From contig NZ_JACHBR010000001.1 of assembly GCF_014200435.1 (NCBI RefSeq), forward strand, positions 3,503,501 through 3,567,500: a DNA stretch of 64,000 bases, given 5' to 3'. Each line of letters begins with the position of its first letter. Position 1 is the first letter of the stretch. Under the pieces are notes generated by a model, which was not told where the DNA came from, made no database searches, and worked only from the letters and a program-made list of their open reading frames with translations. A program made the position numbers and the translations under genes. Shown here in pieces: positions 35,751-44,557 of this stretch. The stretch comes from Sphaerisporangium krabiense (GTDB lineage: Bacteria; Actinomycetota; Actinomycetes; Streptosporangiales; Streptosporangiaceae).

Positions 35751-36656
35751 GTGCCGACGAAGGGACGAGTAGGCCGGTTCAGGACAGCGGCCGGGCAGGC
35801 GGAGTTCGAGAAGATCTATGACCAGGGGTTGGACGCGCTGCCTCCTCCCGCCGAGGTGCAGGATGTCTCCACTCGCTTCGGTCAGGTGCGCGTCTACCGC
35901 TTCGGCGACGCCCCTGGCCCGCCGATCGTTCTGCTGCACGGCAGGGCCGCGACCAGCGTCATGTGGCTGCCGAACCTCGCCGCCCTCGCCGAACGGCACC
36001 GCGTCTTCGCGCTGGACCTGCTCGGCGAGGGCGGACGCAGCGTGCAGACCGTGCCCATCAGGAACGCCGACGACCAGGCCGCGTGGTTCGGCGACTTGCT
36101 GGAACGGCTGGACGTGGGGGCGGCCCATCTCGTGGGCGTGTCCATCGGAGGCTGGCTCGCCTGCAACCAGGCCGTACGCGCTCCCCGGCACGTGGCGTCG
36201 ATCAGCCTCCTCGAACCGGCCAACACCTTGGGCCGGATTCCCCTCGGCCTGGTCCTGCGCACCATCCCGATCGCCCTGCCGTTCACCGCGTCCTGGGCCA
36301 TGCCCCGCTTCCTGCGCTGGGTGGACGGCAATGGCGAAGTGCCGGAGGACGACCCGGTGGGACGCGTGATCGGCGCGAACCTGCGGCACTACCGCGCGGC
36401 CCTCGCGCCGCCCGCGTACTTCTCCGACGATCAGCTCCGCTCCATCGCCGTTCCGGCCCTGGTCCTCTTAGGTGGCCGTAGTGTCGTCCACGACGCGGAG
36501 AAGGCGTGCCGGCGCGCTCGCGCGCTCATCCCCGATGTGCAGGCCGAGCTGTGGCCGGACGCCACCCACTCGATCGCGGGCCAGTACGCCACCGAGGTCA
36601 ACGAGCGGGTCCTGCGCTTCATCAACTCGGTCGGCGCCGCAACACCGACCCCCTGA
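35751..36656 (+). CDS. Alpha/beta-hydrolase
   Basis: 301 residues. Oxyanion segment LLHGRAATSVMWLPN, nucleophile elbow GVSIGGWLACN (Ser), acid region LVLLGGRSVVHDAEKA and His in PDATHSIAGQYA. The cap (about 170-225) is helical. No signal peptide is present. GTG 35751 has AAAGGGGG 6 nt upstream. Esterase, lipase or dehalogenase activity cannot be distinguished. It is divergent from the TetR gene and is probably its target. Confidence 0.87.
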   Translation: MPTKGRVGRFRTAAGQAEFEKIYDQGLDALPPPAEVQDVSTRFGQVRVYRFGDAPGPPIVLLHGRAATSVMWLPNLAALAERHRVFALDLLGEGGRSVQTVPIRNADDQAAWFGDLLERLDVGAAHLVGVSIGGWLACNQAVRAPRHVASISLLEPANTLGRIPLGLVLRTIPIALPFTASWAMPRFLRWVDGNGEVPEDDPVGRVIGANLRHYRAALAPPAYFSDDQLRSIAVPALVLLGGRSVVHDAEKACRRARALIPDVQAELWPDATHSIAGQYATEVNERVLRFINSVGAATPTP

Positions 36657-36693
36657 CCTCCCGCTCAGCCCCTCGTCACCTGCCTGTGGCCCA

Positions 36694-37145
36694 CGCCGCC
36701 GCAGGCCAGGAGAACTGCTCCCCGCCGCCACTGCCGCAGGCCGGGAGGACTGTTTGCACTGCTGCCGTAGGTCGGGAAGGTTGTGGGTGGGATCGCGGTG
36801 AGCGACCACGACGGCGCGGTACGGGTGGGGGATCCACCACCTCAGCCGACAAATCCCTCTCCCCTCAAAAACCGCGAACAACGGCTCCCAGCACCGCGGG
36901 CCGCGAAGACTGTTCGCACCGCTGCCGCAGGCCGGAGGACTGTTCCCCTGTCGCCGCAGGCCGGGAGGACTGACCACCGCCATCACCGCAGGCTCAGAGA
37001 GATCCTCCTGCCGCCGCAGGCCGCGAGGACAGTTCCCCTGCCGTCCCAGCCGCAGGCCGGAAGGACTGTTTGCACCGCTGCCGCAGGCCGGGAAGGTTGT
37101 GGGTGGGATCGCGGCGAGCGAGCACGACGGCGGGGCACGGGTGGG
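36694..37145 (-). repeat. Right arm of the large inverted repeat
   Basis: Reverse complement of 34363-34810, including two 45-bp cores in opposite orientation (36785-36829 and 37101-37145) and the ~30-nt units. The gap 36657-37217 contains no gene. Beyond 37145 the match fades into GGTTGAGGTTGTAG, still similar to the flank of the left arm. A further short core fragment is visible at about 37642-37672. Confidence 0.88.
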
Positions 37146-37217
37146 AGCTACAACCTCAACCGGTAACGCCCTTTTCTCCTCGGCCGTGTCTCTTTGTTCG
37201 TGGGCTACCCTCCGGTC

Positions 37218-37550
37218 ATGGGTAAGTTTCTCGCTGTCCTGAACGGCGCGGCCGACAACGCTGACAAGGCGAAGTTCACCGAGCAGCAGCAGAATGAGTT
37301 CATGAATGCGTGGGCGGTGTGGGCTCAGAAGAACGAGCACGCCCTGATCGATCCCGGGGCGCCGCTCTTTCGCAAGAAGTTGGTGACGGCCCAAGGCGTC
37401 GAGGACTTCACCGACTCGAAGACCGGATACGCGATCGTGGAGGCCGAGACACACGAAGACGCGGCGCGGCTCTTCAGCGACCACCCTCATATCGCTTTGA
37501 TGCCAGGGAACTCGATCGAGGTCCTCGAGTGCCCGCCTATCCCGTCCTGA
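37218..37550 (+). CDS. YciI-like/YCII-related protein
   Basis: 110 residues, a small ferredoxin-like fold. GKFLAVLNGAADNADKAKFT at the N-terminus, VWAQKNEHALIDPGAPLFRK, and a C-terminal HPHIALMPGNSIEVLECPPI strand pattern resemble YCII/DGPF domain proteins. The function is unknown; some relatives act in degradation or with ECF sigma factors. ATG 37218 is preferred over ATG 37194. The gene lies just outside the right inverted-repeat arm. Confidence 0.75.
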   Translation: MGKFLAVLNGAADNADKAKFTEQQQNEFMNAWAVWAQKNEHALIDPGAPLFRKKLVTAQGVEDFTDSKTGYAIVEAETHEDAARLFSDHPHIALMPGNSIEVLECPPIPS

Positions 37551-37687
37551 GCTCTGCTTCCTTAATCATCTTCGTGTCCAGATGAGGATGGCGGCGAGGT
37601 GCGGCGCTGCCTGGTAGGTCGTGGCCTGCCGGGAAGGTTGTGGGTGGGTTCCACGACCTCGGCCGACAGCGCCCTTCTGAGTGATCG

Positions 37688-38314
37688 TCAGCGCGGGTCG
37701 CGGCCGAGGTAGCGGAGCAGTTCGTCGACGACCGGGGTGGCGGAGGGGCCGTCGGCGGCCTCGGCCTCGACCACGGGAGCGTAGGCGCCCCACTGGCGCA
37801 GGGGTTCGACGATTCCCCGCGCGGCGGCGAGAAGGTGGCCTGCGAGTTCGTCGTCGAGCGGGGACGGCTGGCCCGTGGCGATCGCGATGTCCCATGCGTG
37901 GACGCCGGCGTCGAGCGCGCACATGACCGCGGCGACCGGAGTGGGCAGGTCGCCGTGCGGCAGCGGCGTCGGAACGGTCTCGGTGTCGTCGGACACCGCC
38001 GCCCACGCCAGGGTGGTCCGCTCGAGGGCGTCCTTCACCAGCTCCGCCGCGGTGCCGTCGATGGCTCCTGAAGGCGAGAAGGGATCGTAGGCCGGACCGT
38101 TTCCGACGCCGAGCATCTTCGCGTAGGCGAGCTGGTCGGCTGCGGCGTGCTGGATCACCTGGGTGACCGTCCATTCCGAGCACGGGGTGGCGTTGTCTTC
38201 CTGGCCGTCCCGCACACCGGCGACGCTGTTCTCCAGCGCCCGGTACGAGGCGGCCAGCACCTCACGCCAGACCGGCTGCAGGGCGGTGACGGTGGCGCTG
38301 TCGGTGGTGTTCAT
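37688..38314 (-). CDS. TIGR03086-type metal-binding protein (maleylpyruvate isomerase-like fold)
   Basis: 208 residues. It belongs to the DinB/mycothiol-dependent maleylpyruvate isomerase superfamily: CSEWTVTQVIQHAAADQLAY carries one metal His, and CALDAGVHAWDIAIATGQP carries the typical HxWD ligands. In a mycothiol-producing organism a thiol-transferase role is plausible but not shown. ATG 38314 follows AGGCGAG. It is divergent from a WYL regulator that shares a palindromic operator with it. Confidence 0.85.
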   Translation of the reverse strand: MNTTDSATVTALQPVWREVLAASYRALENSVAGVRDGQEDNATPCSEWTVTQVIQHAAADQLAYAKMLGVGNGPAYDPFSPSGAIDGTAAELVKDALERTTLAWAAVSDDTETVPTPLPHGDLPTPVAAVMCALDAGVHAWDIAIATGQPSPLDDELAGHLLAAARGIVEPLRQWGAYAPVVEAEAADGPSATPVVDELLRYLGRDPR

Positions 38315-38364
38315 GATCTCGCCTTTCGATCTCTTCCTTGCCTGTGACACCAACCTAAGGGCCC

Positions 38365-38387
38365 ATTAGGCTACTTTCATTCCTAAT
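38365..38387. promoter_or_regulatory. Operator for the WYL regulator
   Basis: ATTAGG-N11-CCTAAT is a perfect inverted repeat in the 95-nt divergent gap, 23 nt before the WYL start. The adjacent AACCTAAGG (38352-38360) may be a further half-site. Likely autoregulation and control of the TIGR03086 gene. Confidence 0.6.
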
Positions 38388-38409
38388 AGGTCTCCGGGAT
38401 GAGAATTCG

Positions 38410-39381
38410 ATGGCTCCGACGACGACCCGAGTGCTGCGCCTGCTGTCCCTGCTGCAGGATCGGTCACACACCGGCCGCGAACTCGCCGAGCGCCTCGGCG
38501 TCACCGAACGCACACTGCGGAAAGACATCCAGCGGCTCCGCGAACTCGGCTATCCGGTGCACGCCACGCGCGGCGCGGTGGGCGGGTACCGGATCGGACA
38601 GGGCGCGAACATGCCCCCGCTGCTGCTCGACGACGACGAGGCGGTGGCCGTGGCGCTGGCCGTCGGCCTGGCGGAGGACGGTTCCACCGGGATCGCGGAC
38701 ATCGACGCCAGCCTCACCCGAGCGCTCGCCAAGCTCCAGCAGATCCTCCCGAAACGCCTGCAACGCAAGGTGACGGCCCTGCGGTCGGCCACCGCGGTCG
38801 GGCCCGCCACCGTCGGCTCCCGCGAGCCGGACGCCCCGGTGCCCGCCGCCACCCTCACCGTCGTCGCGGGCGCGATCCGCGACGGCGCGACCCTGTCGGT
38901 GACCCGCGCCGACATCGAGACCGAGGTGGAGCCGTACCGCCTGATCAGCTGGCGCCGCCGCTGGTTCCTGGTCGCCTACGACCTCGGCGCGCACGCCTGG
39001 CGGGCGCTGCCCGTCGCCGACCTGACCCGCGTCCGGTCCGCGTCCCGCCGCTTCGCTGCCCGCTCCCTGCCCGACGACGACCTCGTCGCCTTCGTCCTCC
39101 GCGAAGTCGCCCAGACCGGCTGGAAGGTCCACGCCCGCGTCACCGTGCTCGCCCCCGCCGAGACCGTGATCGCCCGCATCAACCCCGCCGTCGGCGTCGT
39201 CGAGGCCGTCGACTCCCACACCAGCGTCCTCGTCACCGGTGCCGACGCCCTGGAGACCATCGCCATCTACCTCAGCATGCTGATGATGGACTTCCGCGTC
39301 GACGGCCCGCCCGAACTGGTCGCCCACATCCGCACCCTCGCCCGCCGCTACACCCAAGCCCTCGACGACCAGGTGAACTGA
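38410..39381 (+). CDS. HTH-WYL transcriptional regulator
   Basis: 323 residues. DeoR-like N-terminal HTH (ELAERLGVTERTLRKDIQRL, then GYPVHATRGAVGGYRIG), and a WYL domain with PYRLISWRRRWFLVAYDL where the sensor motif reads R-W-F in place of W-Y-L. A C-terminal WCX extension follows. WYL domains bind nucleotides or other ligands and link regulators to stress, defence and metabolism. Start ATG 38410. It converges with the SDR gene. Confidence 0.9.
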   Translation: MAPTTTRVLRLLSLLQDRSHTGRELAERLGVTERTLRKDIQRLRELGYPVHATRGAVGGYRIGQGANMPPLLLDDDEAVAVALAVGLAEDGSTGIADIDASLTRALAKLQQILPKRLQRKVTALRSATAVGPATVGSREPDAPVPAATLTVVAGAIRDGATLSVTRADIETEVEPYRLISWRRRWFLVAYDLGAHAWRALPVADLTRVRSASRRFAARSLPDDDLVAFVLREVAQTGWKVHARVTVLAPAETVIARINPAVGVVEAVDSHTSVLVTGADALETIAIYLSMLMMDFRVDGPPELVAHIRTLARRYTQALDDQVN

Positions 39382-39460
39382 CCGCGGGCCGTCGGGGTCC
39401 GCGATCGCCGCCACCTCCTGCCGCGCTACAGCCTCATTCCCCTTTTTGGATCCGAGAGGG

Positions 39461-40234
39461 TCAGGAGCCGGCGATGACGGCGACCGCTATGCGTCCGCCG
39501 TCCACGTCGACGACGGTCCCGTGGACGAACTCCGCCTCGTCGGAGGCCAGGTAGAGGGCGGCGGAGGCGATCGCGTCCGGGTGGCCGGCTCGACCGGCCG
39601 GGGTGCCGACCATCAGGGCCTCGCCGGGATACTCCGCCTCCGGCGCGAGGTCGGGCGTGCGGATGACCCCGGGAGACACCGCGTTCACCCGGATGCCCAT
39701 GGACGCGAACTCCGAGTCCCATGCCCGCGTCAGGGTCTCCAGCGCTCCCTTGGTCGAACTGTAGAGAGCCCCGACCGGGATGCCCATCCGCGCCACCCAG
39801 CTCCCCAGGTTGACGATCGTCCCGCCGCCGCTCGCCGCCATCGCGGGCACCACGGCCTGGGTGAGGAAGAACGGCGCCTTGACGTTGACCGCGTAGACCC
39901 GGTCGAAGGTCTCGTCGTCGGTCGTCAACGTGGTGGCCGCCGGGAAGATGCCGGCGTTGTTCACGAGGATGTCGATACGGCCGCCGAGCGCGGCGAGCGC
40001 GGCGTCGGCGAGCGCCTTGCTCGCCTGCGGGGTGCCGTCGAGGTCGGCGCGCACGAAGTCGGCCCGGCCGCCGCCGGCGCGGATTCCGGCCACGACCGCT
40101 TCGCCCTTGGCCGCGTCGCGTCCGGAGACGATCACGTGCGCGCCTTCCGCCGCGAAGAGACGGGCCACTGAACGCCCGATGTTGCTGGTCGAGCCGGTGA
40201 TGAGGGCGGTCTTGCCGTCCAGTCGCTTGGTCAT
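39461..40234 (-). CDS. Short-chain dehydrogenase/reductase
   Basis: 257 residues, classical SDR. Cofactor motif TGSTSNIG, NNAG motif (ILVNNAGIFPA), catalytic Ser in IVNLGSWVAR and Tyr-Lys in YSSTKGA. The Arg after beta-2 (VSGRDAAKG) suggests NADP preference. Substrate unknown. ATG 40234; a 22-nt palindromic operator lies 23 nt upstream. The IS30-HTH/MarR gene on the same strand lies 57 nt further upstream and may regulate it. Confidence 0.9.
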   Translation of the reverse strand: MTKRLDGKTALITGSTSNIGRSVARLFAAEGAHVIVSGRDAAKGEAVVAGIRAGGGRADFVRADLDGTPQASKALADAALAALGGRIDILVNNAGIFPAATTLTTDDETFDRVYAVNVKAPFFLTQAVVPAMAASGGGTIVNLGSWVARMGIPVGALYSSTKGALETLTRAWDSEFASMGIRVNAVSPGVIRTPDLAPEAEYPGEALMVGTPAGRAGHPDAIASAALYLASDEAEFVHGTVVDVDGGRIAVAVIAGS

Positions 40235-40256
40235 GGCAGCGAACGTACGACGCCGA

Positions 40257-40278
40257 TTTTGGACTCGCAAGTCCAAAA
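40257..40278. promoter_or_regulatory. Palindromic operator upstream of SDR gene
   Basis: TTTTGGACT-CGCA-AGTCCAAAA, a perfect 9-bp inverted repeat, lies between the regulator stop (40292) and the SDR start (40234). The symmetry and location indicate a repressor site. The sequence TTGGACT...AGTCCAA is of the type used by MarR/HxlR-class winged-helix repressors. Confidence 0.65.
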
Positions 40279-40291
40279 AATGCGGGCAGGT

Positions 40292-41026
40292 CTAGGGTGC
40301 TTCAGGACTGGGCGCGCTCCGGGTGGCGTGGCGCTGCCGCCACTGCTCCATGGCGTGCCGGTGGGCATCGCTCACGATCAGAAGGAACTCGGCGGAGGAC
40401 TCGAAGCGGGCGCCCGCCGGGGTCGCGACCCCGAGGATCTCGGCGCCGCGCTGCGAGGCGACCACCAGGGCGTCGTTCATCCGCAGAGCCGCGTGCAGCG
40501 AGCGGAGCCAGATCTCGTCGTCGATGACGTAGCGCTCGCGCCGCGCGCCGGGAGTCCGCTCCCGTCTGAGCATTCCCTGCTGTTCGAGGAAGGCGACGGC
40601 GTGTGAGATCGACGCGGGGCTGACGCGAAGCCGCTGGACCAGGTCGGTGGCGGTGAGAGCGCCGGAGTCGGTGGTGTACAGGCAGGCCAGCACCCTGGCC
40701 TCCATCCGGGGCAGGCCCTGCTGCACGAGGAGGGCGGTGAAGGACTCCGTGAAGTCCTGCACCGCTCGCGGGTCGCGCCCGTGGGCGCTGTCGGAGACCG
40801 GTGCGGCCGGTGGCCGGGCCTGCTTGTGCCGGCGCGCACGATGCCGTGTGGCCTCGTGCGCCTGGTCCGCGCGGTAGTCGTCGGGTCCGCCGTTGCGGGT
40901 GACCTCCCGCATGACGGTCGAGGCGGGCCGGCCCAGCCGCCGGCCGATCTCCGCGTATCCGAGCCCGTCCGCCAGCCCCGCGGCGATGTGCTGACGGTCC
41001 TCATCGGTGAGCCTGCCTCCGGGCAT
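40292..41026 (-). CDS. Regulator with IS30-type HTH fused to a MarR domain
   Basis: 244 residues. The N-terminus (about 1-65) is an HTH_38-type segment as in IS30 transposases (TDEDRQHIAAGLADGLGYAE, then LGRPASTVMREVTRN). After a basic linker comes a GbsR/MarR-like winged-helix domain (about 85-235; LTATDLVQRLRVSPASISHA, then REQ-type wing). Two DNA-binding modules in one chain could contact two sites. ATG 41026. It is divergent from the beta-lactamase-like gene, with repeated ATTGCA motifs between, and precedes the SDR gene. Confidence 0.87.
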   Translation of the reverse strand: MPGGRLTDEDRQHIAAGLADGLGYAEIGRRLGRPASTVMREVTRNGGPDDYRADQAHEATRHRARRHKQARPPAAPVSDSAHGRDPRAVQDFTESFTALLVQQGLPRMEARVLACLYTTDSGALTATDLVQRLRVSPASISHAVAFLEQQGMLRRERTPGARRERYVIDDEIWLRSLHAALRMNDALVVASQRGAEILGVATPAGARFESSAEFLLIVSDAHRHAMEQWRQRHATRSAPSPEAP

Positions 41027-41099
41027 CGGTGCTCGTCTCCTGTCGGTCGTACTGGGCGGAGCTCGGCGTCCGCGCACCCGCTGCACAGTATGCATTCAG

Positions 41100-41235
41100 T
41101 CGGAGCCCATTGCAAAGCAATCTGATCGTCCATTGCATTCAGCGTCACTTTCATTGCAAAGCAGTGCCGCGGCATCCGGCATGAACAGGAGCGGGGAGTC
41201 CTCATTGCGTGTTGACTGTTTTATGAATGCAATGT
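41100..41235. promoter_or_regulatory. Divergent regulatory region with repeated ATTGC(A) elements
   Basis: The 309-nt gap 41027-41335 holds a perfect palindrome ATTGC-AAA-GCAAT (41109-41121), near copies at 41132 (ATTGCATTC) and 41153 (ATTGCAAAGCAGT), and GAATGCAATG at about 41223. These are probably bound by the divergent IS30-HTH/MarR regulator. The rest of the gap holds no gene. Confidence 0.6.
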
Positions 41236-41335
41236 AGCGTCGCATGCGTTCAGAGATTCCCGAACGGTGATGGATGCCACGGGCGCCAAGCCGGGACGGC
41301 TCTCACGTGATCGGACGCCCTGAGCGAGGAGATTC

Positions 41336-42568
41336 ATGATGGGACGAGGCGACGGCGGCTTCTCCGAAGCAGGGCTGCGCAGGATGCGCGACGTGCTGGC
41401 ACGGCATGTCGACTCCGGGAAGATCCCAGGGCTCGTCGCCCTGGTCGGCCGGGGCGAGGAGACGCACGTCGAGGCGATCGGCACGATGTGTCATGACGGC
41501 GGCGCGCCGATGCGCCCGGACACGATCTTCCGGATGGCGTCCACGTCCAAGCCGGTCACGATGGCGGCGGCGATGGTCCTCCTCGACGAGTGCAGGCTGC
41601 GGCTGGACGACCTGGTGGAGCCGTGGCTGCCGGAACTCGCCGACCGGCGGGTGCTGAAGCGGATCGACGGGCCGCTGGACGACACCGTGCCGGCGCGGCG
41701 GCCGATCACCGTGCGGGACGTGCTGACCTCCACGTTCGGGCTCGGCATGGACATGACGTCGCTGGGCACTCCGATCATGGGGGCGATCTTCGAGCGGGGG
41801 CTCACGCCCCAGGGGCCGGAGCCGATGCCCGAGCCCGACGAGTGGATGCGCCGCCTCGGCACGCTTCCGTTGATGCACCAGCCCGGGGAGCGCTGGCAGT
41901 ACCACATCGGCAACGATCTGCTCGGCGTGCTCGTCGCCCGGGTCACGGGCCGGTCGTTCGAGACGTTCCTGCGGGAACGCGTCTTCGAACCGCTGGGGAT
42001 GAAGGACACCGGCTTCCACGTGCCCGCCGACAAGATCGACCGGCTGCCGCCCCTCTACGCCCCCGACCCGCGGACCGGAGAGTTCCACGTGTGGGACCCG
42101 GCCGAAGGGGGACGCCACAGCGAGCCTCCGGCGTTCCAGGGCGGCGGGGGCGGGCTGGTCTCCACCGCCGATGACTACCACGCCTACTTCCGGATGCTGC
42201 TTGATCGCGGGACGCACGGCAGCGAGCGGATCCTGTCCAGGCCCGCCGTCGAGCTTATGACCACCAACCGCCTCACGGCCGAGCAGCAGGCCGCGCGCAC
42301 CGCCATGGCCACCGACAACGTCCATGTGTCGTTCGGCCAAGGACAGCACGGCGGCTGGGGCTTCGGGATGGCGGTGCGCACCTACCGCGGCGACTACGCG
42401 CCCATCGGTCAGTTCGGCTGGGACGGCGGAAGCGGCACCTCGACCTACGCCGACCCGCAGAACCAGGTCATCGGGATCCTGCTCACCCAGGTCGGGCTGT
42501 CCACGCCGGACGCGGCGCGGGTCATGCACGACTTCTGGACCACGCTCTACCAGGCGATCGACGACTGA
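41336..42568 (+). CDS. Serine hydrolase, class C beta-lactamase/EstB-like
   Basis: 410 residues. The catalytic SxxK is in RMASTSKPVTMAAAM and the YxN-type motif reads QYHIGNDLLGVL. The third motif region near the C-terminus is GQFGWDGGSGTSTY (HxG replaced by WDGG), as in EstB-type esterases. No signal peptide, so it is probably an intracellular esterase or promiscuous lactamase. ATG 41336 follows GAGGAG. Likely under the divergent MarR-type regulator. Confidence 0.9.
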   Translation: MMGRGDGGFSEAGLRRMRDVLARHVDSGKIPGLVALVGRGEETHVEAIGTMCHDGGAPMRPDTIFRMASTSKPVTMAAAMVLLDECRLRLDDLVEPWLPELADRRVLKRIDGPLDDTVPARRPITVRDVLTSTFGLGMDMTSLGTPIMGAIFERGLTPQGPEPMPEPDEWMRRLGTLPLMHQPGERWQYHIGNDLLGVLVARVTGRSFETFLRERVFEPLGMKDTGFHVPADKIDRLPPLYAPDPRTGEFHVWDPAEGGRHSEPPAFQGGGGGLVSTADDYHAYFRMLLDRGTHGSERILSRPAVELMTTNRLTAEQQAARTAMATDNVHVSFGQGQHGGWGFGMAVRTYRGDYAPIGQFGWDGGSGTSTYADPQNQVIGILLTQVGLSTPDAARVMHDFWTTLYQAIDD

Positions 42569-42693
42569 CACCGAGCCCGCGCCCCGATAGACCGCCCTCC
42601 GGCGGCCGGGCCATCGAGGTTCCGCAAGGCTCTTCCCTCCACCATCCGTCCGTTCATCTGACGTTCAGAACACCTATGAAGGAGAACACGACC

Positions 42694-43101
42694 ATGTCCA
42701 TCACCCTTACCGACCGGGACAAGCTCACCCTGCGGACCGCCGCCTACGGCGCCGTCTCGCTGCTGGCGGCCGCCGGCGCCGGCGGCTCGCCCCACAAGGT
42801 GGCCACCGCGGGCTCCATCGCCCTGGCCTCCGCGACCGGCCCGGTCGGGCACGTGCTCGCCGAGAAGTCGACGGGCGTGAACCTGAACGGCAAGACCGTG
42901 GCCGAACTCGCCGACCACGTACTGCCGGCCCTGACCGCGGCCGTGAACCTGCTAAAGAAGCAGGACCCGGCCGAGGCGGACAACTTCCGCCACACCGTCC
43001 TCGTGGCCGTCGACGCGGCCACCCAGGCCCACCGCGGCGAGCCCAGCCCCACCATGGCCGACATGACCCGCAAGATCACCGCAGCCCTCGACGCCGTGTG
43101 A
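42694..43101 (+). CDS. Hypothetical small protein
   Basis: 135 residues. ATG 42694 has AAGGAGA 9 nt upstream; ATG 42676 has none. The N-terminal half carries a hydrophobic Ala/Gly-rich segment (AAYGAVSLLAAAGAGG, VATAGSIALASATG) that might insert into a membrane. The C-terminal half is helical and charged. It resembles no family I can name. The gene stands alone between an esterase and a TetR regulator. Confidence 0.65.
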   Translation: MSITLTDRDKLTLRTAAYGAVSLLAAAGAGGSPHKVATAGSIALASATGPVGHVLAEKSTGVNLNGKTVAELADHVLPALTAAVNLLKKQDPAEADNFRHTVLVAVDAATQAHRGEPSPTMADMTRKITAALDAV

Positions 43102-43173
43102 CGGGGAGGTGAAGGTCGCGGCCGTGCCGGCCTCGCACGGCGTGGGGCCGGAATGGGTCGTAAGCTGCGGAAC

Positions 43174-43782
43174 ATGGCGTTCACGGCCAAGGGGCTCGCG
43201 ACCCGTCAACGCATCATCGAAGGCGCCGCCGCGCATCTGCGCAGCGACGACCCGGGCGACGTCACGCTCGACGACGTACGCGCGACCACCGGCACGAGCA
43301 AGAGCCAGCTCTTCCACTACTTCCCCGGAGGGAAGGAAGAGCTCCTCCTGGAGGTGGCTCGCTTCGAGTCCGGCCGGGTACTGGAGGACCAGCAACCGCA
43401 CCTCAGCGCCCTCGACTCGTGGGACTCCTGGGAGCAGTGGCGCGAGGCGGTCATCGCCCGCTACCGCGCCCAGGGGACCCGGTGCCCCCTCGCATCGCTG
43501 ATGAACCAGGTCGGCAGCGTCCCCGGGGCCTCGGAGGTGGTCACGACGCTGCTCCGGCAGTGGCAGGAGTACCTCCAGCGGGGCATCACCACCATGCAGG
43601 AACACGGCGAGGTGACCCCGAACCTCGACGCCCACCGCACGGCCGCGGCCTTCATCGCCGGCATCCAGGGCGGCGTGAGCGTACTCCGCTCGACCGGCGA
43701 CACCTCCCACCTGGAAGCCATCCTCGACCTCCTCCTAACCCACCTCCGCACCAAAGGCATCAAAACCCCCACCCCCGCCTGA
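43174..43782 (+). CDS. TetR/AcrR-family regulator
   Basis: 202 residues. HTH: RQRIIEGAAAHLRSDD, LDDVRATTGTSKSQLFHYFP. The C-terminal domain (TetR_C type, CPLASLMNQVGSVPGASEVV) fits the group that controls oxidoreductases in response to electrophiles. I use ATG 43174 (MAFTAKG); ATG 43153 is also possible. No adjacent divergent target; the preceding small gene is the only candidate. A 45-bp dispersed repeat follows. Confidence 0.88.
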   Translation: MAFTAKGLATRQRIIEGAAAHLRSDDPGDVTLDDVRATTGTSKSQLFHYFPGGKEELLLEVARFESGRVLEDQQPHLSALDSWDSWEQWREAVIARYRAQGTRCPLASLMNQVGSVPGASEVVTTLLRQWQEYLQRGITTMQEHGEVTPNLDAHRTAAAFIAGIQGGVSVLRSTGDTSHLEAILDLLLTHLRTKGIKTPTPA

Positions 43783-43848
43783 CCCCACCCCCACACCGAC
43801 CTTCACCCGCGCGAAAGAGAAGAAAATCTCCGGCTGAGGTCGCGTGAG

Positions 43849-43893
43849 CCCACCTGTACCGCGCCGCCGTGGTCGCTCACCGCGATCCCACCC
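43849..43893 (+). repeat. 45-bp dispersed repeat, copy J
   Basis: Starts CCCACCTGTACCGCGCCGCC and ends GCGATCCCACCC. It is preceded by CCGGCTGAGGTCGCGTGAG, the same upstream flank seen at other copies. It occupies the 340-nt gap 43783-44122, which otherwise shows only a GGCCTTCGGCGACAG unit and no gene. Confidence 0.82.
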
Positions 43894-44122
43894 AGAAAAC
43901 GGGCGGCCTTCGGCGACAGCAATAACACGCCCGCCTGAGGTAGAATGTATCGGCGGCGGCGAGCCCACGTGGGGCCCAGCCGCCCACGCCGTACTACGAC
44001 GCCTCCTCGCAACGGCCCATCGCTGATCGATCGCCCCGCCACACGTTTGCAATCTCGATCAGCGGTATCGGGCACCACATACCAGTCTTGCTTGTGAATC
44101 CAGTCGGCGGTGATATCGGGGC

Positions 44123-44557
44123 TTATCGTCCTGCAGCGGGTTCGCCTCGGGGGGGATACAGGGGTTCCAGCCGGTCGGCGTGGACGGTGTGGATGAAAGG
44201 GCCGTCCATGTGGGAGGCCGCGAAGATGGCTCCCTGGTTGATGACGAAGCGCTGGGCGTAGTCGGTGGAAGTCAGGTCGCCACGGGTGATGACGAAACAG
44301 CGAGCCTGGTGTTCGATGACGGCTTGGATCTCGGCACGCCGGTACCGAATGCGTTTGTCCTTCATCAGCACGGCCCAGCCGAGCTTGGCAGTGTCTTCGA
44401 TCCAGCGGGTGTCTTCGACCTGCTCGTCGGCGGGGACGCCGTAGTGTTCCGCCAGAGTGATCAATTCCCATCCGGCGGCGCGGAGCAGTCGGGGGACGGC
44501 CACGCGGCCGAGGCTGCGGTCGATGAAGAACTTACGCGGCTGTTCGAGTGGCGACAC
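44123..44557 (-). CDS. PIN-like toxin, VapC45 type
   Basis: 144 residues. VapC45-like PIN domain (a predicted RNase): acidic residue in FFIDRSLGRVAVPRLLRAAG, DTRWIEDTAKLGWAVLMKDK as the central acidic/helix segment, then TRGDLTSTDYAQRFV. The start GTG 44557 overlaps the antitoxin gene by 26 nt. The length and order match Rv2019/Rv2018 of M. tuberculosis (138 and 239 residues). Toxicity is inferred from the family. Confidence 0.85.
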   Translation of the reverse strand: MSPLEQPRKFFIDRSLGRVAVPRLLRAAGWELITLAEHYGVPADEQVEDTRWIEDTAKLGWAVLMKDKRIRYRRAEIQAVIEHQARCFVITRGDLTSTDYAQRFVINQGAIFAASHMDGPFIHTVHADRLEPLYPPRGEPAAGR

